NCBI GenBank assembly: GCA_017436705.1
Contig: JAFSCP010000009.1
Location: 1 to 43,928 of the forward strand
From: Bacillota bacterium
Lineage (GTDB): Bacteria > Bacillota > Clostridia > Peptostreptococcales > Anaerovoracaceae
Reading direction: 5' to 3'
Length of the DNA: 43,928 bases
Shown: positions 34,135-42,030 of the stretch, piece by piece
How positions within the stretch are numbered: the stretch's first letter is position 1
Layout of the letters: each line of letters begins with the position of its first letter
Position numbers and translations under genes: made by a program
Notes under the pieces: model-generated
The model's database searches: none
The model's input: the letters and a program-made list of their open reading frames with translations, nothing else
Told to the model about the DNA's origin: nothing

Positions 34135-35168
34135 TGAAAACAGCAGTTTTAGTAATTATTTTGTTTTGTATAATGATTTTTCCCCACGAACTGGGTCACT
34201 TCATTGCGGCCAGACGAATGGGGGTTAAAGTCAATGAGTTTGCCTTTGGCATGGGACCTGCAATCTGGCAGAAACAGGGCAGGGAGACACTTTACAGCAT
34301 CAGGCTCTTTCCAATAGGCGGTTTCTGCGCCATGGAAGGGGAAGATGGCAGTGAAGGGGAGTCACACGATCCGAGGGCATTCAACAATAAGAAACCCTGG
34401 CAGAAAATTGTGATTCTGGCAGCAGGTTCTTTTATGAATCTGATCTGTGCAGTGCTGATTATGTCGCTTGTAGTGGGTATTATGGGCTTTACCACGACTA
34501 CCCTTGATGAAGTTTCAGCAGGTTATCCTGCGGAAGCGGCAGGTATTATGGCCGGCGACAAAATTATCCGCATTGATGATACAGAAATAAAGCAGTGGAA
34601 TGATGTTTCAGCTGCAATAAGTGCTGCAGGCGGTGAAGCTATGGATGTGACAGTTAAGCGCGGCAGCGAAACAAAGGTATTCAATGTTGTACCTATGGTC
34701 CAGGAAGGAACAGATGCAAATGGAAATCCTGTGACAGGATATGTGATAGGTATTACCTGTAAAGTAAGCCACAGTCCTTTTAAAGCAGTGGAAAGCGGCG
34801 TTAAGTCAACATGGAATATGGCCGTAGCTCTGTTTGATTCTCTCGGTATGATTATTTCCGGTGAAGCCGGTGTTGATAATATTTCCGGTCCTGTGGGAAT
34901 GGTAACACTGGTAGATCAGACTATGCAGTATGGTTTCTGGTATTACGGATTCCTGACAGCGTTTATCTGTATCAATCTGGCGATTATGAACATGCTTCCG
35001 CTTCCGGCGCTTGACGGCGGCAGAATTCTGTTCGCACTGTATACTGCAGTTACAGGAAAGGCAGTAAGTGAAAAAGTCGAAGGCGCAATCCATTTCGGCG
35101 GCATGATGCTGCTGTTTGCGCTGATGATTTATGTAACATTCCACGATATTCTGAGAATTTTCGGATAA
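34134..35168 (+). CDS. rseP: Site-2 intramembrane metalloprotease
   Basis: A 344-residue RseP/RasP-type protease with one PDZ domain. The zinc site HELGH is at residues 18-22 in the first helix; the third ligand lies in NMLPLPALDGGRI in a late helix. The PDZ domain covers about 120-190. It cuts membrane-anchored anti-sigma factors and leftover signal peptides. The start overlaps the dxr stop by one base (TGATG). Confidence 0.96.
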   Translation: MKTAVLVIILFCIMIFPHELGHFIAARRMGVKVNEFAFGMGPAIWQKQGRETLYSIRLFPIGGFCAMEGEDGSEGESHDPRAFNNKKPWQKIVILAAGSFMNLICAVLIMSLVVGIMGFTTTTLDEVSAGYPAEAAGIMAGDKIIRIDDTEIKQWNDVSAAISAAGGEAMDVTVKRGSETKVFNVVPMVQEGTDANGNPVTGYVIGITCKVSHSPFKAVESGVKSTWNMAVALFDSLGMIISGEAGVDNISGPVGMVTLVDQTMQYGFWYYGFLTAFICINLAIMNMLPLPALDGGRILFALYTAVTGKAVSEKVEGAIHFGGMMLLFALMIYVTFHDILRIFG

Positions 35169-35196
35169 AAGTAGTTTTAATATGAAGGAGAAAAAC

Positions 35197-36276
35197 ATGA
35201 GCAAGAGTGTGCGTATAGGCGACATTTATATAGGCGGCGGCCGTCCTGTTACAATTCAGTCAATGACCAATGTGGATTCCCGCGATGAAAAGGCTCTTAT
35301 GGAGCAGATTGCCCGCCTCACTGATGCAGGCTGTGAAATCGTGAGAATTGCTGTGCCTGACATGGAGGCAGCAGATACTCTTGGCGTGGTAAAAAAGAAA
35401 CTTGTGGCGGGCGGAAACAGGGTGCCGCTGGTTGCTGACATACATTTTGATTACCGCCTTGCAATTGCTGCTATGGAAGCAGGGGCAGACAAGGTAAGAA
35501 TCAATCCGGGAAACATAGGAAGCCTTGACAGAGTGAAGGCTGTAGTTGATGTGGCTAAAGAACGTGAAATTCCCATAAGAGTAGGCGTCAATTCAGGTTC
35601 TCTGGAAAAACCGCTCATAGAAAAATACGGCGGCGTTACTGCATCAGGTCTGGCAGAAAGTGCTCTTAACAATCTTAAAATCATCGAAGACCTTGGTTAT
35701 GACAATCTGGTTGTTTCAATAAAATCTTCCAACGTGAAGATGAACTACGACGCACATAAGATTCTGGCAGCAGGTACTCAGCATCCGCTTCACATCGGTA
35801 TTACAGAAGCAGGCACACTTGCCCGAGGCAAGGTGAAATCTGCTGTAGGAATCGGCGCACTTCTTCTTGAAGGCATCGGCGACACAATGCGCGTGTCGCT
35901 GACTGCAGACCCTGTGGAAGAAGTATACTATGCCAAGGAAATCCTCCGCAGCATGGGACTGCGTCAGTCTGCTGTTGACCTGGTGTCATGCCCTACATGC
36001 GGCAGAACCAGAGTCAATCTGGAAAAGCTGGCTTCTGAAGTTGAAAAAAGACTGGAGCCCCTGGAAGCACGCATGCTGGCAGAAGGAAAGCCTTCAATCA
36101 AAGTGGCTGTAATGGGCTGCGCTGTAAACGGACCGGGAGAAGCAAGAGAAGCTGATTTTGGTGTTGCAGGCGGTGACGGTAAGGGACTGATTTTTGCCAG
36201 GGGTGAAATTCTGAAAACAGTACCTGAAAGCGAAATTGTAACAGAACTTTTAAAACTTATAGAGGAAAATATTTAA
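35197..36276 (+). CDS. ispG: 4-hydroxy-3-methylbut-2-enyl diphosphate synthase
   Basis: A 359-residue 4Fe-4S enzyme, the step before last of the MEP pathway. The cluster Cys are in SCPTCGRT and MGCAVNGPGEA. VNSGSLEKPLI and GITEAGT are also typical. I start at the ATG at 35197 because AAGGAG ends six bases before it; an earlier ATG at 35182 would place this site inside the gene. It overlaps polC by one base. Confidence 0.98.
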   Translation: MSKSVRIGDIYIGGGRPVTIQSMTNVDSRDEKALMEQIARLTDAGCEIVRIAVPDMEAADTLGVVKKKLVAGGNRVPLVADIHFDYRLAIAAMEAGADKVRINPGNIGSLDRVKAVVDVAKEREIPIRVGVNSGSLEKPLIEKYGGVTASGLAESALNNLKIIEDLGYDNLVVSIKSSNVKMNYDAHKILAAGTQHPLHIGITEAGTLARGKVKSAVGIGALLLEGIGDTMRVSLTADPVEEVYYAKEILRSMGLRQSAVDLVSCPTCGRTRVNLEKLASEVEKRLEPLEARMLAEGKPSIKVAVMGCAVNGPGEAREADFGVAGGDGKGLIFARGEILKTVPESEIVTELLKLIEENI

Positions 36277-39200
36277 TGAGAAACTTGATCGACAGCGCTG
36301 TAAACTGGGAACAGATCAGCGCAGGACGCGATAAAAGTGAATACATATATCAGCTTGGAAAAGGCGTGATAAACAAGGAATCAGGGGTGCTTACGCTGCC
36401 CCTGACTCTTAATTTTGTCATGCCGTTTTTAGACTGCGAGAAGATAAAGGCTCTTGTGATGCACAAACTTGACATGATTAAGGATGTCAGGTTTGAGTTT
36501 CAGTATGAGAACGTGATTCTCAGCAGAGAAGAAATTGTGGGATTATATATTCCTCATATGATTCATGAACTGAACGGGGATTATGTGGCGCTGACCAAGG
36601 CAATCGATGAAAAGGACTTTGACCTTGAAGGTGATAATCTGACTATCCGTGCTCTGGGCAACTTTGCAACAGACCAGCTGAATCAGAAAGTTGCACAGGA
36701 GTTTCACAGACTGCTGGCAGGAACTTTCGGAATAAGAGTCAACGTTAAGTTTGAGAATAACGAAGAGCTTTACAGGGAAAAGGAAAAGCATTTCCAGGAA
36801 AGTGAAGCTAAAGATATTGAAAGCTCCCTGAAGGAGCAGGCGGCTGATCTGAAGGCCAGGTATGAGGCCAGAGGCAAGTCTGCAGGTACCGCGCCGGACG
36901 GCGGCCAGGGAGGCTTCGGGTCCGCCGGCGGCTGGCCGCAGGCAGGCGGTCAGGGCGGCCAGCCGGGCGCCGGAGGCGCCGGCGCGGGCAAAGGCCAGTG
37001 GAAGCGTCGTGAAAAAGAACTTCCTGCCGAAGGCAACCGGATCATGGGCCGCGATATTCACGGAGAAGCGAATACAGCGCTCATGGATATCGATCCATCG
37101 CTGGGAACTGTTATTGTAGAAGGCATATTATTCAAAAAAGAGAGCCGCGTAATCAAGAGCGGAAACCATCTGATTACTATGCTCATTACTGACGAGCGTA
37201 CAACAATCTGCTGCAAGTGCTTTGCAAGTGAGACTAAGTGGGGCGAAATTGACAGCCTGCTCAGCCCTGGTACAGGTGTAAAAATCCGCGGTGAAGTCCA
37301 GTTCGATACCTTTGAAAACATGAATACCATCATGATGAAGGATATCGAAAAAACCGACAAAAAAATCGGTGACAGCCGTGTGGACACATGCGAAACAGGC
37401 AAGCGTGTGGAACTCCATTGTCACACCAAGATGAGTTCCATGGACGGCCTCAACGAAGTCTCCGACATCGTTGGCAAGGCTGCCGCCTGGGGCCAGCCTG
37501 CTGTTGCCATTACCGACCACGGCGTCGTACAGGCTTTCCCTGACGCCGCCAAAGAAGCCAAGAAGCAGGCCGGCAAAGGCCGTCCTATCAAAATCCTTTA
37601 CGGAATGGAAGGATATGTTTTTGATGATTCGGACTGCCTTAATCCTGACGGAACGATTGACTTCAAACGAAAAGGAACTAATCACATCATCCTCCTGGCT
37701 GCAACCCAGGAAGGTCTGAAAAACATATACAAACTGGTATCTTTCTCTCATATCGATTATTTTTACAAGCGTCCGCGCCTTCCGTGGTCTGTGCTTGAAG
37801 CACACCGGGAAGGACTGATTATAGGCGGCGCCTGCGAGGCAGGGGAAATATATCAGGCTATTCTCAATGGTCAGCCGGATGATGAAGTTGAGCGTATCGC
37901 AAGCCGCTACGATTACTTTGAAATCCAGCCTCTTATCAACAACCGCTTTCTTATTGAAAACGGCAGAGTTTCCGGCTACGATGAGCTGAAGGATATTAAC
38001 CGCCGTATTGTTGCCCTTGCGGACAAGCTTGGTAAGCTGGTAGTTGCAACTACCGACGCACACTATCAGGATGAATCTGCGGCAATTTACCGTAATATTC
38101 TCATGGCAGGTCAGGGATACAAGGACGCCGAAAACGGCACTGGTCTTTACCTGAGAACCACTGATGAAATGCTGGAAGAATTCAGTTATCTTGGCGAAGA
38201 AACTGCCCGCAGGGTGGTAATCGACAACACCAATGCCATAGCCGATATGTGTGACGGTGAAATTCTCCCTGTTCCTAAAGGCAAATTCCCGCCTAAGATT
38301 GATGGTGCGGAAGAAACTCTCCGCAAGACCTGCATGGAAAAAGCTCATGCAATGTACGGCAATCCGCTGCCGGATCGCATCGGCGAACGTCTTGAAAAGG
38401 AACTCAGTTCAATCATAAACAACGGCTACGCTGTCATGTATGTGTCAGCGCAGATGCTTGTACATAAGTCCAATGAGGATGGCTATCTGGTAGGCTCCCG
38501 AGGTTCCGTAGGTTCATCACTGGCAGCGACCATGGCGGGCATTACAGAAGTTAATCCTCTGGAACCTCACTATGTGTGTCCGGAATGTCACTACCTTGAA
38601 TGGGGTGACATGAACCTTTATGACTGCGGCATCGACATGCCTGAAAAAAACTGTCCTGAATGCGGCACTCCGCTGATCCGTGACGGGTTTACAATTCCTT
38701 TCGCAACCTTCCTTGGCTTCGATGGGGACAAAGAGCCCGATATCGACCTTAACTTTGCCGGCGAATATCAGCCGGTGGCACATAAGTATGTAGGTACGAT
38801 TTTCGGCGAAAAGAATGTTTTCAAGGCCGGAACTGTAGGTACCGTGGCGGACAAAACTGCTTACGGTTACGTTATGAAGTTCTTTGAGGAACGTCAGCGG
38901 CCTATCAATAAATTCGAGGCAGACCGTCTGACCCAGCACTGTACCGGTGTCAAGCGAACCACCGGCCAGCATCCTGGGGGCATCATCATCGTGCCTGACG
39001 ACCACGAAATCTATGAGTTCTGCCCTGTGCAGCATCCTGCCAACGATGTGAACTCAGATATTATTACGACACATTTCGACTATCATAAGATAGACCAGAA
39101 CCTGCTGAAGCTGGATATTCTGGGTCACAATGTGCCGTCCATGATCCGTCAGCTGCAGGATATGACCGGAATAGACCCTCTTAAGGTCGACCTGACAGAC

Positions 39201-40163
39201 CGTACTGTCCTGTCTATTTTCAACGGCATTGAAGCCCTGAAAATCGTAGATCCTGAGAACTACCGCTTCAAACATGGTACCTATGCAATCCCTGAATTCG
39301 GTACATCATTTACGCGAGGCATGCTTGACGACATCAAGCCGGACAAGTTTGCGGACCTTGTGCGTATGTCCGGTTTCTCCCATGGTACTGACGTATGGCT
39401 GAACAATGCTCAGGATTACATCCGTGACGGCACAGCCACAATGCGTGAAGTAATTTCAACGCGAGACGACATAATGAACTACCTGATTCTCAAGGGTATC
39501 GAAAACAAAACTTCTTTCCAGATCATGGAGGACGTGCGTAAAAACCGTCCGCTGAAGGACGAGCAGCTGGCAATTATGAAGGAGCACGGCGTACCTCAGT
39601 GGTACATCGACTCCTGTATCAAAATCCAGTACATGTTCCCGCGCGCCCATGCGGTTGCTTACGTAATGATGTCTTTCCGAATGGCCTGGTACAAAGTTTA
39701 CTATCCGCAGGAATTCTATGCGACCCACTTTACCAGCGTGGTTGCCAACTTCAACGCAGAAGTGGCCCTCAAGGGTCCCGAAGCAGTTCTGGAAGCCATG
39801 GACGACATCCACGCCAAGGGAAACAACGCAACTCCTAAAGAAAAGGACGACATCCTGGTTTACGAAGTAATCTACGAAATGTACAGCCGTGGATTCGAGT
39901 TTGCTCCGGCGCGTCTTGGCAAATCCTACGCAACCAAGTTCTGGGTTGAGGACGGAAAGGTTCTCCTGCCGTTCGTGGCCATCGAAGGCGTAGGCGAAAC
40001 AGCCGCTGTGGCTTTTGCGGAAGAATACGAAAAGAAGCCTTTCGACACCATCGAAGAGGCAGTAATCCGCGCCAAACTGAACAAAACAGCAGTAGAAGGC
40101 CTCCGCGCCCATGGTGTATTTGCCGGCCTGCCGGAAACCGACCAGCTGAGTATGTTTGTTTAA
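36276..40163 (+). CDS. polC: DNA polymerase III PolC lacking the proofreading exonuclease domain
   Basis: The main replicative polymerase subunit of 1295 residues, where most PolC have about 1430. Order: N-terminal domain (1-195), a Gly-rich linker (about 203-241), OB fold (about 265-370), PHP domain from RVELHCHTKMSSMDG (H381, H383), palm with PDIDLNFAGEYQ, Zn-binding Cys (CPEC, CPECG), fingers, and a C-terminal clamp-binding QLSMF. In normal PolC the PHP domain is interrupted after the ILYGMEG segment by a DEDDh exonuclease of about 170 residues starting with VVFDVETTG. Here IKILYGMEGYVFDD (about 438-451) runs through about 15 unrelated residues straight into TNHIILLAATQEGLKNIYKLVSFSH, so the exonuclease is cleanly missing without a frameshift. 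All polymerase motifs are intact. Confidence 0.95.
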   Translation: MRNLIDSAVNWEQISAGRDKSEYIYQLGKGVINKESGVLTLPLTLNFVMPFLDCEKIKALVMHKLDMIKDVRFEFQYENVILSREEIVGLYIPHMIHELNGDYVALTKAIDEKDFDLEGDNLTIRALGNFATDQLNQKVAQEFHRLLAGTFGIRVNVKFENNEELYREKEKHFQESEAKDIESSLKEQAADLKARYEARGKSAGTAPDGGQGGFGSAGGWPQAGGQGGQPGAGGAGAGKGQWKRREKELPAEGNRIMGRDIHGEANTALMDIDPSLGTVIVEGILFKKESRVIKSGNHLITMLITDERTTICCKCFASETKWGEIDSLLSPGTGVKIRGEVQFDTFENMNTIMMKDIEKTDKKIGDSRVDTCETGKRVELHCHTKMSSMDGLNEVSDIVGKAAAWGQPAVAITDHGVVQAFPDAAKEAKKQAGKGRPIKILYGMEGYVFDDSDCLNPDGTIDFKRKGTNHIILLAATQEGLKNIYKLVSFSHIDYFYKRPRLPWSVLEAHREGLIIGGACEAGEIYQAILNGQPDDEVERIASRYDYFEIQPLINNRFLIENGRVSGYDELKDINRRIVALADKLGKLVVATTDAHYQDESAAIYRNILMAGQGYKDAENGTGLYLRTTDEMLEEFSYLGEETARRVVIDNTNAIADMCDGEILPVPKGKFPPKIDGAEETLRKTCMEKAHAMYGNPLPDRIGERLEKELSSIINNGYAVMYVSAQMLVHKSNEDGYLVGSRGSVGSSLAATMAGITEVNPLEPHYVCPECHYLEWGDMNLYDCGIDMPEKNCPECGTPLIRDGFTIPFATFLGFDGDKEPDIDLNFAGEYQPVAHKYVGTIFGEKNVFKAGTVGTVADKTAYGYVMKFFEERQRPINKFEADRLTQHCTGVKRTTGQHPGGIIIVPDDHEIYEFCPVQHPANDVNSDIITTHFDYHKIDQNLLKLDILGHNVPSMIRQLQDMTGIDPLKVDLTDRTVLSIFNGIEALKIVDPENYRFKHGTYAIPEFGTSFTRGMLDDIKPDKFADLVRMSGFSHGTDVWLNNAQDYIRDGTATMREVISTRDDIMNYLILKGIENKTSFQIMEDVRKNRPLKDEQLAIMKEHGVPQWYIDSCIKIQYMFPRAHAVAYVMMSFRMAWYKVYYPQEFYATHFTSVVANFNAEVALKGPEAVLEAMDDIHAKGNNATPKEKDDILVYEVIYEMYSRGFEFAPARLGKSYATKFWVEDGKVLLPFVAIEGVGETAAVAFAEEYEKKPFDTIEEAVIRAKLNKTAVEGLRAHGVFAGLPETDQLSMFV

Positions 40164-40195
40164 TTTGAATATGTGCATCTGATGCTCAAACCGAC

Positions 40196-40454
40196 CACCA
40201 CTCTCCACTTGTAAATAGGGCTAGAGAGTGGTGTTTCTCTCTTTAAAAACCCGCATCAGCCATTTGAACACCACTCAGGCGACCTGAATTTGCCATGAGA
40301 GTGGTGTTTTTGGGTAGTTCAGGGATTAATCATATGCCGAAACACCACTCTGCAGACCTTAAAAAACCCTAAGAGTGGTGATTTTGGTACTCCGATGACC
40401 ATTGCTTATACCAAGACACCACCGATACAGTAATAATCAAGCTGTAGAGTGGTG
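40196..40454. repeat. Array of four periodic hairpins (CACCACTC-N22-GAGTGGTG)
   Basis: Left arms CACCACTC start at 40196, 40269, 40343 and 40417 (the last reads CACCACCG); right arms GAGTGGTG start at 40226, 40299, 40373 and 40447. Each hairpin is 38 bases with exactly 22 bases between the 8-bp arms, and the hairpins are separated by 35-36 bases, so the period is 73-74. Loops and spacers differ from unit to unit. The array fills the gap between polC and a convergent PD-(D/E)XK nuclease gene and holds no reading frame. Short T runs after three of the right arms could give some terminator function. Confidence 0.88.
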
Positions 40455-40479
40455 TTTTCAGCATACATACTGATTAGTT

Positions 40480-41226
40480 TCACAATCTGCCAAGCCGCGG
40501 AAGAATTGATCCTTTGATAATACGATGTATGTCCTGTACATTGAATTCCTGATGGGGACCATCCATGGTAAAAATAAGATTTTTAGGTGGGTATATTCCG
40601 TTTATAAAGTATAGTTCCTCTTTCCACGCATTGCGTTTACGATATTTCGGGTCGCTCATCAGGCCTTTGTGTTCCCAGTAGATATAACTGCCATCTGGCA
40701 GTGGTATAGTGAAATCCGGGTAGACGTCATACGGTTGACCGAAAGAGTCAGCAAGAACCAGTTTGTGTTCATATAACTGCGGCACCTGAAATGTATATAG
40801 TGCATCGGCGATCATTGCCTCACTTTTAGACCGCACTTTAAGACCAAAGTGTGTGTTGAAAATCAGTGCTTCCGGATATGCAGGGTTTTCAGATTCAGTA
40901 AAATCAACAGGTTCACAAATTGTATCGGTGAAAAGTGGAAGATAGCTGGAAGAAAGTTCGGATAGAAGTGGAATGTTATGATTTATTCTACTAAGATTGC
41001 GTATAAGAAAGTGCTTGGATTCCAGTTGGGATATAAGTTTTTTGTCTGACTTCTTGCTCAGATATTTTGGCGGTGAATGAGATAATTTAAGATAATACTG
41101 GTTTCCATCTTTCCGCCGTTTGGTCCAAAGGGTTCCTTCGGGCATGGAAGCAAGCCGGTGGGTGTAAAGTTTTTGAAGGCGCTGCTGGGTGTCCAGCTCG
41201 TCGCGCAACGCAGTAAAAAAATCCAT
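40480..41226 (-). CDS. PD-(D/E)XK nuclease-like protein next to the hairpin array
   Basis: A 248-residue soluble protein. RSKSEAMIADAL (E136), YPDFTIP (D171) and YWEHKG (E185, K187) have the order and spacing of the catalytic residues of PD-(D/E)XK nucleases. The N-terminal 75 residues are basic and helical with a coiled-coil flavour (RDELDTQQRLQKLYTHRL) and a YLSKKSDKKLISQL segment. I do not recognise a named family. GGAGG precedes the ATG and a good promoter lies upstream. Its 3' end is 26 bases from the last hairpin of the array, so its transcript would run through the array unless stopped. A DNA-cleaving role at the hairpins is a hypothesis only. Confidence 0.7.
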   Translation of the reverse strand: MDFFTALRDELDTQQRLQKLYTHRLASMPEGTLWTKRRKDGNQYYLKLSHSPPKYLSKKSDKKLISQLESKHFLIRNLSRINHNIPLLSELSSSYLPLFTDTICEPVDFTESENPAYPEALIFNTHFGLKVRSKSEAMIADALYTFQVPQLYEHKLVLADSFGQPYDVYPDFTIPLPDGSYIYWEHKGLMSDPKYRKRNAWKEELYFINGIYPPKNLIFTMDGPHQEFNVQDIHRIIKGSILPRLGRL

Positions 41227-41272
41227 AAATACCTCCGGAAAATATGTTAAAAAATTACATTATTTCTATATA

Positions 41273-41301
41273 ATTCTACAATTCTTTTCGCATTAAGTCA
41301 A
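41273..41301 (-). promoter_or_regulatory. Promoter of the PD-(D/E)XK nuclease gene
   Basis: On the minus strand TTGACT (41301-41296), 17-bp spacer, TAGAAT (41278-41273), some 45 bases before the start codon. Confidence 0.75.
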
Positions 41302-41330
41302 CAAATTTCATTAGAAATCTTCTGAATTTT

Positions 41331-41407
41331 GTGATAAAATCAAAACAGAACAACGTGCAGTTTGCTTAGCGGATGTAAGTCCAGTTGCAGGCGTGCACGT
41401 TTTTTTG
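41331..41407 (+). promoter_or_regulatory. carD promoter and structured leader with terminator-like hairpin
   Basis: An extended -10 (TGATAAAAT, core TAAAAT at 41335-41340) lies upstream with a weak -35. Within the leader AACGTGCA (41352-41359) pairs with TGCACGTT (41394-41401), followed by seven T, enclosing 34 bases. A terminator about 75 bases before the start codon suggests attenuation control of carD. Confidence 0.55.
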
Positions 41408-41483
41408 TAGGAAAAAGCGTTTCGACGGCAATCGACACGCGCACACACAGACAGGCGGCGGCCGGACGCAGAGAGGTTGACAG

Positions 41484-41987
41484 ATGTACAAAATTGGCGA
41501 TGTTGTAGTTTACGGTACGGAAGGACTTTGTGAGATTTGCGATATTACTGAAAAGACCTTTGGCAGGGAAACCATAGAATATTTCGTCCTCACACCGGTA
41601 GGAAAGGCGGAGGAGACCGTTTACGTGCCTAAAAACAACGAAAAAGTTCTGGCCAGAATGAGACATGTTCTGACCATGGCGGAAGCAGATGCTTTGCTGG
41701 AAGAAGGCCCGGATCAGGAAAAGGAATGGGAGCCGGTGGACAGGGAGCGCCAGAAGTTATATAAGGAAATTCTTCTCTGCGGCAGCAGCAGGGATGTGCT
41801 TGCGATGACAAGGACGGTTTATCTGCATCAGCTCAGGCAGCAGGAAAAGGGTAAGAAACTTCATGCGGCCGACGAGCGGTTTATGCACGATGCAGAAAAA
41901 ATGCTCTTTGAAGAGCTGGCCTATGTATATAAAATTCCGGTAGCAGAAGTGCTGCCCATGATAATATCAAAAAAAGGAACCCTCTAG
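41484..41987 (+). CDS. CarD/CdnL-family transcription regulator
   Basis: A 167-residue protein with the CarD/TRCF RNA polymerase-interacting Tudor-like domain at the N-terminus (MYKIGDVVVYGTEGLCEICDI) and a helical DNA-contacting C-terminus. CarD proteins bind the RNAP beta subunit and stabilise open promoter complexes, often at rRNA promoters. Clostridia commonly carry several paralogues. The start codon lies after GAGAGGTTGAC. Its stop codon lies inside the terminator hairpin that follows. Confidence 0.92.
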   Translation: MYKIGDVVVYGTEGLCEICDITEKTFGRETIEYFVLTPVGKAEETVYVPKNNEKVLARMRHVLTMAEADALLEEGPDQEKEWEPVDRERQKLYKEILLCGSSRDVLAMTRTVYLHQLRQQEKGKKLHAADERFMHDAEKMLFEELAYVYKIPVAEVLPMIISKKGTL

Positions 41988-42002
41988 TATGGTTCCTTTT
42001 TT
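41970..42002. terminator. Bidirectional terminator between carD and the sigma-54 activator
   Basis: AAAAAAGGAACC pairs perfectly with GGTTCCTTTTTT around a 9-nt loop. The left arm and loop contain the last carD codons and its stop. Confidence 0.93.
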
Positions 42003-42030
42003 CGTGCGCCGTGGCAGCAGGCGCGGACAG

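Noticed and set aside
37128..38348. 406-codon minus-strand frame inside polC
   Set aside because: It is fully antisense to the PHP and palm parts of PolC, with unlikely composition and no known motif. A shadow caused by codon bias.
40196..40454. CRISPR array
   Set aside because: The units are regular, but only two 8-base arms are conserved per unit, with 22 variable bases between them. A CRISPR repeat of 23-47 conserved bases is absent, and no cas gene is near.
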